Below, piece by piece: positions 1-12,000 of a DNA stretch of 64,000 nucleotides. Each line of letters begins with the position of its first letter. Positions within the stretch are counted from its first letter, which is position 1. The position numbers and the translations under genes are program-made. Source of the stretch: Plasmodium malariae (Eukaryota > Apicomplexa > Aconoidasida > Haemosporida > Plasmodiidae); NCBI RefSeq assembly GCF_900090045.1, contig NC_041780.1, positions 541,001-605,000 of the forward strand, read 5' to 3'. The notes under the pieces are model-generated. The model had not been told where the DNA came from. It saw only the letters and a list, made by a program, of their open reading frames with translations, and made no database searches.

Positions 1-1
1 A

Positions 2-3000
2 GTTAGTTGTGGCGTGAATACATATAATGATGAAATTAATGAGGATGGAAATGCTGGAAACGCTTTTAATCGTTGGGATGAATTCCTTCAGTTCATTAGT
101 GAGAACAACCCCTCGAGTCAGTACATGAACGGGGCAATGCTAAAATGTGGCGTCGAAAAGATACACAATTTATTTTATGATGATAGTGCAGTAATACCTG
201 AGCAAGATGGTATAAATCGGGGGTGTGGTAAGGTTAAAGAGTCGGTTGATCAGAAAGAGAGCAAATGCAAAATTGTAATTAATAAACGTTTGAATGATAA
301 AGAAATCGTCGCTTTTCATTTTTTCTTTCTTCTAAATCTAACTTATATGCATATCTATTACACGTATTTACAAGCAGTAGAAATGTTACGAACGGATGAA
401 AAAGCGGTAGACGCAAATGTGAGTAGTGGATGTGATTTAGAAGAGGGACATAAGGACAAAGAGGAGGAACATTATGAAAAGGATCAAGTAAAAACCTTGC
501 TATATGATAGACCTATTTCTGTGAATAATTTAGAAATACTTGAACTGTGCATAAATTATATATATGAAGAAAAGATAATCAAAAATGTCTTTTTAAATAA
601 AGCTTGTGAACGGATTTTGGATGAACAGGAAGAGAAGGAAATGGTTCGAAGCATAGAAATAGCTAACGAGGATTTAAATTTAAACTATTATGCAACTTAC
701 ATAAATGGTAGTAGTGACATAAATGGTAGAAGTGATAGAATTGATAGAAATAATGGAAATATTAAGAATAATTTTATACCAATTAATTATATAAAAAATG
801 TTGAGTTAAAGGATCTAATGACATGCGTAATGGTGGACAAAACGAGTACAGATGTTAAAAATGAATTATTGTCGTATGTAATAAATAAAAATATATTTAA
901 AAATGTAATTAATTTAGACATAAATATGTTTCTTCACCTTTTAAAAACAACATTAACAGTTTATGTTATATATGAGAAGGATAGTAAGAACAACTTAGAA
1001 GGAAAGAGGAGATCTAATGAAGATAGCTGTTTACTATTTGCTGGATATGTGTATGGAAAGTTAAAAGGATGTTTTAATCATATTTTTATATTCTATGATG
1101 AGATGAAAAAAAAAGAACTTTTAGAAAAATTGATTCAGAATTGTGTATGTACAAATAATAGTACAGTTGATATAAATGAACAGAATGACATGTTTTACGC
1201 ATTTTTTAAATTACACAGTTGTTCGTTTGATCTAAATAATAGTAAGATTGATACATTACATCCTCCATTTAATGCGTTATTACTTCTCTTCCTACCATTC
1301 CCACTTTCTGTTTATCCTTTCATCGGGAGAAGTTACATGCACAAATTGATAAAATTATGCATGTATATATATTTATATAATATATATAGCACAAACGATT
1401 CATTAGTTAGCGGCATACCATCAGAATGCAAGAACGATAATTGTGTAGATGCAAAAGAGCAGCATTATACATGTAATAAGATGAGCCATACTTGTTTGGT
1501 AAAAGATGAAGAGGATTTACTTAATCAGTACGACACGTTTTTGAAATTTTTAAATGAGAAAAGTGCTTTTTATTTGAAAGAATTTATTCATGAATCTTTT
1601 GATCATAATGAAATAAAAAAATGTTTATCTCTAATTGATTGCACCAATATGAGAAGTATGTATAAATGCTCTCTACAAATTATGAGTATCTTATTACACA
1701 CTTGTGACTGTAAAGGCGAAATGCTACCATTTGTGTATACTCATTTCGATTTAATAAGACAATTTTCAGTTACCCTAAAAGGAGCCTTACTATTTAAGGT
1801 AATAATACAGCATTTCACGGATATGTTTGAGGCGTTTATCCATAAACGCTGTGTCAGTAACGAAGGGGGTAGCAACGATCAATTCAGGTACTTCCTGTCC
1901 AGGTTTGTTGATTTTGTCACGCAGGGAGGGGAAGAAATCGGAGCCGGTGAAGAAGTGGAAGGGGGGGAAGAAGCGGAAAGAAGGGAAGAAGCAGTAACGG
2001 GGGAAGTAACAGAAACAGGGGAAGTAGCAGTAACAGGGGAAGTAGCAGTAACAGGGGAAGTAGCAGTAACAGGGGAAGTAGCAGTAACAGGGGAAGTAGC
2101 AGTAACAGGGGAAGTAGCAGTAACAGGGAAGAAGCAGTAACAGGGGAAGAAGCAGTAACAGGGGAAGAAGCAGTAACAAGGGAAGAAGCAGTAACAGGGG
2201 AAGAAGCAGTAACAAGGGAAGAAGCAGTAACAGGGGAAGAAGCAGTAACAGGGGAAGAAGCAGTAACAGGGGAAGAAGCAGTAACAAGGGAAGAAGCAGT
2301 AACAGGGGAAGAAGCAGTAACAGGGGAAGAAGCAGTAACAGGGGAAGAAGCAGTAATTGGAGGAGAAGCCGCACATGTGTGCAAGCTATTTTTCCTATTT
2401 GACTATTTGTATTTTAGCAAAAAAGAAGACACGGAAAAGCAGGAAAAAGTTTACTTCAACGGTGAGGGTAAAGGGGTCTCCACAGAAAATGTTCAAAGTA
2501 TGCACAAAAAGAGAAACAGTTTTTATAAAAGGAACGAAGACATATACATAGTTGACCAATCGCACCTAAGTATCTTCCTAGAGTGTGGGGGGAAAAAAGA
2601 GGGTAAAAATGGATCCAAAGAAACAACAGTATATAATTGTAGGTATTTAAGAAGAGTTAATTGTTTTCCATTTAATGAGGGCACAATAGATGTAATAAAT
2701 TTGAAAAGAATGTTTTCGATGAAGAACGAAATATTATCAAGTTGTGTTACCATGAATGAGGATGATTTCTATTTATATTGCCATTTTTTTTATTGCCTTT
2801 TTCAATATATGTCCATTTTTTACGATTTAAATTTTTATACACAGGAAAAATTTAATGAAGAATATTTTGAAGAGAATATTGAATATTTGTGTAATAACTT
2901 AGATAATAATACTTGTGGTACGTCAACATTAATTCTGTTCTACTATAGTTATGTAACCTATATGTATGAGAAAATTTACTCTACTATATATAATATAGAT

Positions 3001-4335
3001 ACGAACACTTTATTTGAAAAGGAAAATTATAATAGTATTACTTTTACCCAAAACAGAAGTTTTCTTATTACATACAAAAATATTCTAATTAATTATTTTT
3101 ACCATCTTTATAATTATTTTTATTTTATCGATGTTACGAATAGGTTTGTTTCTATGACAGAATTTTTCTTTATCTTGAACAGAGAAAAAATCATTTTTGA
3201 ATATTCCTTACCTTATGATTTCATTTGTAAAAATGAACAAATTGTAAAATTTGTGCAAAATTTTATTTGTAATTCTGCCTTCAATCCTTACGCAAATGTT
3301 GAAAGAACTCAAGAAAAAGGGAAAACTACATTTGTATTCGATGAAATGAAGAAACAAAAACGAAAAAATATGTACATTATTGAAGAAAATAATCAGGTTA
3401 ATGGAGAAACCAAAGGAAATATTCCATTAAATGTTGATTCGGCAAATTATGGTAAATTTATTGACAATGAGACGAACGCGAAAGCCATTTATGATGACAG
3501 CGGAGTCTGCATTGAGAAGTCCATCACGCAGTCCAACAATGCACCCATCAGTACGTCCACCACTACTTCTGTCATTACGCCTATCCCCCCTAACGTCGAA
3601 AATGACGAAAAGTGCGCCCTTTTTTTGGACGGTTTAAGAAAGAGAAAGGAAAAATTAAACAAATACAATTGCAAATATCTGAGCATAATCCATGTAATGG
3701 CAATATTACTGTTAAATATGCCCATTGAAGAAGCAATAAATGATTACTACCATGTTTTAGAGATATGCTTACTTAAGGGCATTAATAAAGTGTCCAATTT
3801 TTTTATCAGCAAAACGGATTATCTATATAACAACAAAAAGTATATCAATGGGATATTAAGGAAAAACACAAGTCTAGTTAAACTAGTGTTTGCCGACACC
3901 CGTACTGACAGTGATAATCATAATGATGCGTGTGAAAATCGGGATGGAAGTAAAAGGAGGGAAAAAGAAGTTGGTGAAAATAAATTAAAAAAAATATTAG
4001 TAAAGGAAATTATATCAATGAACATGATACTCTGTTTGCGTTTACTTTACCTTATAATTAATTTATTGAATTATTTTTTAAAATTTGAAACTAAAATTAA
4101 AGAAAAAACAAGGAATAAGAAAAGTAATAAAAATAGAAGTTTAAAAGAGAATTTTCATTTTTTATTATCTTATAAAAGTATAATTATTAAAAGTGTATTG
4201 AAAATAATCGTTTCGGTGCCCCTAGCTTTAATTAGACACCTGTGCGCTTGTATTTTTTACGTTCTGTCCTTTTTTAGTTACCAGTCCTTTCTCTCCTACT
4301 CGGTTATTCAAGATGTAGGTTATTTGAGAAAATAA
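2..4335 (+). CDS. Large conserved protein of unknown function, 5'-truncated by the window edge, with an apparent frameshift
   Basis: The frame is open from base 2, so the true start lies upstream. The first segment runs to a stop at 2138-2140 and the second continues in another frame to the stop at 4335. The break sits in a tandem repeat: units read acaggggaa or acaagggaa, but 2124-2130 reads acagggaa, one G short. With that base restored, the GEVAVT repeat passes into GEEAVT/REEAVT and then into the second segment, giving about 1,440 visible residues. I do not recognise a domain. The protein is Leu/Ile/Tyr-rich helical outside the repeat, with hydrophobic stretches near 3660-3760, 4010-4080 and 4160-4300 that could be buried helices or membrane segments. 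Most likely a conserved Plasmodium protein; frameshift interpretation is inference. Confidence 0.75.
1997..2356 (+). repeat. 18-bp coding minisatellite (GEVAVT / GEEAVT / REEAVT)
   Basis: About twenty tandem copies of an 18-bp unit inside the first gene. The unit changes from gaagtagcagtaacaggg to gaagaagcagtaacaggg halfway, and some copies carry aaggg instead of agggg. All copies but one keep the frame; the copy at 2124-2130 lacks one G. Length variation between isolates would be expected. Confidence 0.9.
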
Positions 4336-5715
4336 ACTGCATGAATGTCTGTGAGTTTGCTCGAGCGAGTGAACGAACACAATTTCGTGAGCGTGTCCTG
4401 TGCATATGTACACATATGAACATACATATATACTTATATATACGTTCCTACTTTTGCGTCATTTGCGGTGTTCCATTTTTGAAAAAACTTGCGCCATGAA
4501 GATGAAACAAAACTGCGTATAATTTTTTTATCACTGTCTTATTCCATTTTTCATGTCTAAGATAGTTATAATGACTTAGTGGCTATTTATTGGCCGTTCA
4601 GTAGCCATTTTGTATTCTTACCTGTTTCGTTCGTGCTAACACTTTTTTTAATTTCTCCTTTTTTCATTTTACTTCTTACTTTTTCATAGATAAAATGGTA
4701 CTTATCAATAGCGTCAGTTGATCCCCATAGGAAGGTCCGAAGAATGGTAGTACTCTGCAGGGCTAGATGGATGTAGCAGATTGCTTATTTTTTTTTGTTT
4801 ATTTTTTTTATTTTGTTTATTTTGTTTATTTTTTTTATTTTGTTTATTTTTTTTATTTTGTTTATTTTGTTTTATTTTGATATATATTGCTTTATTTTGC
4901 TTTATTATAGTATATTTCATCATATTTCATTATATTTTATTTTTTTTTTTTTTTGTACAAAAACAGTAAAAACAGAGTTAAATGCAATATAAAATATAAA
5001 TGTTATAATTTGTAATTAATAAATTAGAAAACCATATTTAAAAAAAAAAGATTTTTATGTATAGTTTCTTATGAACTTAAGACAAATAGGTTGAATGAAT
5101 AAGTATGTAGGTATGAATACATATATATATTTATTTATAATATATGAATGTGTGTATGGATGTATGAAAAAAGAGACTAACAAAATAAAGCTCTGAAATA
5201 AAAAAAAAAATTAAAAGGGGGAGGCAATTTTGCATTAACAGAAATCTATAAATTTATTTGAAGAAGCGAAAATAAGAATAAAACGAGTCAGAATAAGAGC
5301 TGCATAATTCTATATATTTATGTGAGCATATATACATATATTTCCTAAAAAAACTAAAAATGTGGAGAAAAATTCTTCCTTTTTTTCATGTGCATACGTA
5401 TCAATCACATACGTATATATATATACGTGCACACATATGTATGCGGGCATAAGCACATATATAACAATTGACTCATTCCTTTCCTTTACCTTTTTGTAAA
5501 GAATACATGTAAAAATAAAAAAACATGATCTGACGTTAAATTTCTTTTAGAGAAAAAAAACTAAATTGATGTTGCAAGAAATACAAGTAACATAAGTATA
5601 AGAAGAAAGGGTCCATACAGTACGAACAAATATTTCCACCTGAACACGCGCACAAAAAAAAAAAAAAAAAAAAAAAAAAAATTATGAACAGGTAATGACA
5701 ATTTTGCGAAAAAAA

Positions 5716-5752
<37 letters not shown>

Positions 5753-5998
5753 TATTTATTTAAATAGCTAGATCGATATATAGAATAGCAGAACGGGAAT
5801 CATTTTAATATATAGATTTTTCAATTTATCATTTGGAAATCTTACGAAATATAGCGCCCGTGGATCATCAGGTTAAGAAACACCTTAAATGGGGTCCTAC
5901 ATTACAAAAAAAAAAGAAAGAAATGAAGAAAGAAAGAAAGAATGGAATAAGGTAATTTACATGTTATCCATAAATATATGATGGCCTTAAATTAATAT
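4336..5998. other. Intergenic, AT-rich, no gene seen
   Basis: This is spacer between the end of the first gene and the 3' end of the TMEM222-like gene, two genes converging. It holds T-rich runs (4790-4945, tttgttta-type repeats), a long poly-A near 5656-5680 and (TA)n at 5723-5747. Open frames here are low-complexity F/I/K runs and are not supported. A short less AT-rich stretch at 5850-5900 has no recognisable RNA structure. Confidence 0.6.
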
Positions 5999-7729
5999 TT
6001 AGTAGCAATCTAAAGGTCTAAGCGCCTCAAAATATAACGAAACATAAAAGCACAACAAAACACAAGCTTTGGTAAGGAATAAAATGATAAAAAAAATGTT
6101 GCTACGGAGGAACGAAAACACAGTGTGGTATATACAGAAATAGCATATGTAATGTAAAGTTTAGATTGTATTATGTAACAAAATTAAAAATAAATAAAAA
6201 AAAAAAAGGAACAAATATTGTAAGATTTACCAGTTAGTTCTTCCTTTATATTTTATATCATTTAGAATCATAGCTACATAGTGATGGCAGTTATTCCTGT
6301 AAAAGGAAATTTATATATATACTTTTTTTATTTTGTGCATTTATATTGGTACTTTTTCTTTTTTTTTTTTTTTATAATGTTGTAACATCATTGAAGATCA
6401 GCTCTTTTTTCTTACACAAGTAGGTTATGCTGTATTTTTAGAAAAGGAAAATACATATAAAATTGGTTAAAAAGAAATATATATAATAATAATAAAATAA
6501 CAAATACGTAAATAAAAAACGTTATATATAAGTATTATCAAATAAGGCACAAACATGGTACAAATTAGATCAAAGCAGGCATATTTCTAAAGGGCTAGTT
6601 ATTATATTTATGAAAATGCAAGATTTATATGTAAGGAATGCATATTATAGCTACCTTCCTCTTCGAAAAAATATTATCAGCCTTATAAATAGCGTCATCA
6701 TAGGACTGGTATAAACAAATTAAAGAATAAAAAAATATGTACATATAAACATTTACATCCAATAATTTAACTACTTTATAGCATGAACATATTTGCGCTT
6801 ATATTTTTTTCTTTTTTATTATACCTTATCAGTAAATGCAAGGGGAAGTTTGTTTTTATCCAATTTCCAGTATTTCATAGGATCACTAAATGCCATATTA
6901 TCTAAAATTGGATAACAAAATGGAACAAAATTTTCATATGCAAAATTTGCACATAATAATAAATAAAAACAAGAATGAAGGCTCCTTAAGTGTGTGTAAG
7001 ATTACCAACTGAGATGGTGAAGGATCCCGAAAAATCATGAATTAATCCTGTTGACGTGCATATTCCTAATGCGTAAAAAAAAAAGGAAGTTAACATTTTT
7101 GACAATTTGGAGGGTTGCTGATTGATTAAGAAGTCATATGTTGTAATTATATGTGTTAATTAAATGGAGTAGTTAAATGAGGTACTTAAAAAGGAAATTT
7201 ACCAACATGTCCAAGAACTGGAATAAAGGTTGATGCGCATGGCAGATAAGAGAATACAACACAGTATGGGAACTACTCGTAATAATAAAAAAAAAAAATA
7301 TATATATAAATACATAAGTAATACAAGAATTTACAAATAAACCAAGCTTTACATTGCTGTCTTTCAGTTACCTTGTTGTCTTTTTCATTAATTTCTGTAT
7401 TTGTCATAAAATCATTTGGCATATTGTATATTTTACCAAAAGCAGCTAAACAAAGTTTTATATTAAATTTTTTCAAAGAAAAAAAAAAAAAAAAAAGGAA
7501 AAAGTGAAAAAGAAGGAAAACAAGAACGTAAAAAAGGAGGAAAATTAAAACGTAAAAAAGGAGGAAAATAAGAAAGTAAAAAAGAAGGAAAACAAGTAAA
7601 AAACAAAATTAAAAAATAAAACAGAAATAAAACAGTATAATAAAAAGCTTAATATTTGGAAGTTTTAACAAAACATCTTGAGGTTATATTTTTTTTACCT
7701 TCATTTTCTTTATTTTTCCTTGTTAACAT
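5999..7729 (-). CDS. TMEM222/DUF778 (RTE1-like) membrane protein, nine exons
   Basis: Nine exons join in phase on the minus strand: 7699-7729, 7372-7445, 7203-7272, 7006-7065, 6825-6901, 6655-6705, 6416-6429, 6231-6296 and 5999-6101. The predicted protein has 181 residues starting MLTRKNKENEA. It carries the family's signature blocks: FPYCVVFSYLP, then GHVGICTSTGLIHDFSG, then DNMAFSDPMKYWKLD, then HNLLVNNCHHYVA, and a hydrophobic C-terminus. These match human TMEM222 and plant RTE1 (DUF778) in order and spacing, which fixes the splice sites despite exons as short as 14 nt. RTE1 acts on a copper-dependent receptor in Golgi/ER membranes in plants; the role in parasites is unknown. No single exon looks like a gene alone, so this is easily missed. 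Family call is strong; exon edges rest on phase and GT-AG signals. Confidence 0.88.
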
Positions 7730-9055
7730 TTGCTCTCTTTTTCATATAAAAAAAGTGTTTTAAGCATGTACTTATGTATACATATGTTTACAATTTTTCC
7801 CTTTCATTTTGTAAAAATATAATTTATTAATTTCAAAAAAATATGATAAAATTTGTGAAAGGAATTTAAATACAGGCTTATTTGTATGTGCTCCTGAGAA
7901 ATTTTTTTTTGGTACATAATTTTTTTTTTTTTTTTTTCCTGAATAAGCAATATTATCTTATTTTGTTTTGTATAACTTAATTTTTTTTTTTTTTTTTTTT
8001 AGCATATTATGTAATATATAGTATGCTACGTTACGTTGTGTTATTTTATTTTATTTTATGTTTTATTTTTTACTTGAAAATTTTTCTGTTAAGGCAGATA
8101 ACGAAAAGTATATCTTTCTGTTCTTTAGAGAAAATAGGAGTTTCTTTTTTTTTACTCCACTTATTAGTAGGAATACGTATACGAGCATATGAATATATAT
8201 ATATATACACATATACATATATATATGCATGTATGCTTGTATACACATATTTGTTTATTTTTTAATTTTTAATAAAATGAATTTTATAATATTTATTTGT
8301 AGCTATATAAAATAATTCCTTTTATTAATTAATTTGCCTTCTTGGCCTTTTTATTTTTCTCTCTTTTTTTTTTTTTGTTGTAAAATTGTTCTAAAGTATA
8401 TTAACCCTAAAAATAGTTTTATAAGTAATATACAACAATATATGTTTGAAGACATACATTATATTCGCTCATTTTGCAATATAATATGTTTGCTTAATTA
8501 AATGTGTAAGGTTTTGCATTCATATTTGTACATATTATACAAGAAAGAGAATTTCTTTTTCTTTTTTTTCCTCATTGTGGTGTATGCCTTCTTACTAATA
8601 AGGAGCATCCTTTGTTTTATACGACATATTTTTTTAGCATGTGCAGATCTTTTTTTTTTTTTTTTTTCAAATCATTTACATTTGATATGTATGGAGAGTA
8701 ATGTTACTTTTATTTTAAATTTCATCGTACATTTATATGTATCCATGTATGCACATATATATGCGTAACAGCTAAGATTAATTTTTTATTCTGTTCTTTT
8801 ATTCTGTTCTTTTACTCAATATTTTTACTCAATATTTTTACTCAATTTTTTTATTCACTTTTATATATTATTATTATTATTATTATGTGTTACTCCATGT
8901 TCTGGTTTTGACAAAGTACACATAAATGGTGCAGGGCAAGTGTAATCATCAGGTTAGCGCAAGTATCAACGCGTCAGTGTGTCATCGTGCCAGCTTAAGT
9001 GCAGGTACATAGACCTTGTAAAACCCATAAGTAGAACAATAATTAACTGAATGAA
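7730..9055. other. Divergent intergenic region
   Basis: This lies between the start of the minus-strand TMEM222-like gene and the start of the giant plus-strand gene, so it must hold both promoters. It contains many poly-T runs (7905-8000, 8365-8385, 8650-8668), a (TA)n/ACATAT block at 8190-8240 and short repeats ttttactcaata at 8800-8845. I see no convincing exon. Confidence 0.6.
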
Positions 9056-12000
9056 ATGGAAGAGAATAGAATATGCGAAAGTATAGAGTCATCTATTGAT
9101 AGCATATTATTTAATGTGCTATCGGCGGGGAAAGAGAAAAGTAAAAAAACGTTAGAAGAAATAGAAGAGATACAAATAAGTAATGAAAGAAATATGAAAA
9201 ATGAAATAAAAGAATATGAAATAGTTAGTAAGTTAATAAATGAAAGAATAGAAACTCTTCCAGATATAATAAGTCATTTTAAGGATTCAATAAAAAGTAT
9301 ATTAAATGTAGATGAAGAGGATTTACCATTATACAGTAATAAGCAGGTAGAGAATGCTGATAGTAGTAATGATATAATAAAAGACAGTAATGAATGGAGC
9401 ATTATTAGTAAGCACAACAGTGGTGAATGTTATAGCAGTAGCCGTAATGGGGATAAAATCAATAATAACAATAGCACAGAGGGGAATATGCATTTGGATC
9501 TAATGAAAAACAGTTTTATCTATGGAAATAATACTAAAAATATTATAGGTAATGATCATATAAGCAGAATAGGTAATGATAATATAAGCAGAGTAAGTAA
9601 TGATAATATAAGCAGAGTAAGTAATGATAATATAAGCAGAGTAGGTAATGGTGATATAAGCATCCAATTTTTTGGTATAAACGAGCTCACAAGTGAAAGA
9701 TTAACAACGTCATTGTCTAATGTGGGAAAGGAAGCACAAGAAGAAGCCGTACATATTGATGCGGCTCAAGTTGAAAAGGAGGAGGAAGTCACTTCAGGTG
9801 AGAGGAACCATTCCTTTGACGCTTTATATAATAGAGGCTTTTCCAAAATTAATATATCACAGTTAAAAAATAAAATTGAAAAACAACGATTGACCCTATC
9901 AGATATGAACCATTATACCATGATTAACAGCCTAAACGTTAGCAATAATGCTTTAAGAAAATTGTCGAATAGTGAAGGTTCTGTACTATTAAAAAATAAG
10001 GAGAACCATTCAATACATAACACATTATATTTAATGAAGAGAAACAATAATGAGATTAAAGTAGTACATGAGAGAAAAGCGATAACCCATTCAACTGGAA
10101 ATGAGAAAGATATAGAAATGCAGATAAATGCAAATTTGAATAATAGTAATGAAATAAAGAGAGATGATGAATGCACGTTGAGCAGTGATGTGCAGGGTTT
10201 GCTTAGTTCAAATAGGAAGAAGTTGGAAGAGGATTTTATTTTAAGGAAATCAAAAGGGAATGCTAATATTGGTAGTAGTAGTAGTAGTAGTGGCAGTGGC
10301 AGTGGCTTCACTGGTGAGGAGGACAAACATTTAAGTAATTGCGTTAGATTTTTGGATAATATAAACGAAACTAACGACAAAACATCAAATTTACAAATAT
10401 CGTATGAGAAAAATAATAGTAGTAGTTGTAGTAGTTTGAAAAAAATGAAAGAACATTTTGGTGAAATTGATTTATTATACGACTTGAAGTCCTCATCTAT
10501 ATCAGTAAAAGGAAATAATAACAAATTTTTAATTCAAAGTAGTAATTCCAAAGAGTTTAACAAAATGACAACGAGCGATGATGAATACTACTTGAGCAGT
10601 AGTGCACAAATGATAGTAAGTAATGAAGCTGAAAAAATGGATGGGTGTGTGGGAGTAAACAAAGTAAACCGAATGGATTCGCATTACTTTTCCTATGAGA
10701 GGGAGGAAGAGGGTCATATGCAGGAAGAAGTGGGTGATAGAGAAGATATGGAACACAATGAGGAACAAATAAGGGGAAAAACAAGAAAAAAAAAAAAATT
10801 TATAGAAACTGGAAAAGAGAGTAATGATATAATTCTGGGAAATGGAACGGAAGAAAGAAGGAAGGACAGTTTATTCCTTAACAACATTCAGAGTAGTAAT
10901 ACATCATGTAAAGAGAATAGTTATAGCAGTCTTAGCAATGATTTATTACTGCACAATAATATAAGCAGTATGTTGTATTATAGTGAGAACGAAATATTAA
11001 ACTATACGGTTAAAAAAAGATATTCAAGTAAGGTGAAAAATGTAGTTAATGTGAGAGAAGTTTTACTAAGATTTACAAAGGTTCGGATAGGAAAGAATTT
11101 CAAAGGAATGATTGAAAATTATGAGAAGTTCTACATATGCTATTGTGTTCCAGTTACCTACAAAACTCTACCTAACAGTAGTATATATTGTCAAAAAAGG
11201 GGACAAAGTTTAAATGCACATTTTTTGAGAAGTTCAAAATTAATAGAAAAAGATTTGAAGCGTGCAGATATAATTGAAAAAAAAAAAAAAAAGCCTTTTC
11301 AGAATGGTGTTGGTAAGAGCGATAAAATTATGAGTAAGTACAGAAATTTCACAGGAAATAGAAGGAGAAATATTTTAGAGAAGGATAGAGTTATATATGA
11401 CAATTGTCATGTTGAAAGTAAAAATATTGATAACAACATCATTGAGTTTTTGGAAGATGTATACCATAAGGTGAATAGTGATATTTTCGATCAAGTAGAG
11501 CACATCCCATTTTTGCTGTGCGCTGTGGTTGAAAAAAGGGGATTAGGGAAAGCGCCATTAGTGGGAGCGCTAGGAGTGAGTGCAGCGGGGGTAGGTACAA
11601 AAGTGGAGGACTCGACTTCCTGCATGCTGAAGCAGAAAAATAGAAACATTGTGAAGCTGTTGAACTACCCATTTATTATCCCCGATAATTGTGAAATACT
11701 TGGATTTGCCGAAATTCCCTTTATCCCTATGCCGAATATAGAAGTACAAATAAAAGAATTGACTATGTCTAATAATTACATCTCTGATTTTATTAAGGGC
11801 TCTTTTGTTTTATTTTATTTATATTTAAATATATTTGAAAAGGAAAGAAATGAACAAGATATTGCTCATGATAAAAGGGCATTAGTGATTGGTAGTAAAG
11901 TATTAGATGCATGGGTTTTTAGTAGTTGTTATGAAGGTATTCAAACTGATGGTGATAGTAACGAATTTAAGTACATCTCTTGTGTTGATGGCACCCATAA

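Noticed and set aside
1790..2384. Minus-strand frames rich in Leu-Pro, Phe-Cys or Thr-Ala-Ser over the first minisatellite
   Set aside because: They are antisense readings of an 18-bp repeat with no stops; the plus strand carries the gene.
5850..5900. Possible tRNA or snoRNA in a slightly GC-richer stretch
   Set aside because: No cloverleaf, no GGTTCGA-type T-loop, and no paired C and D boxes could be found.
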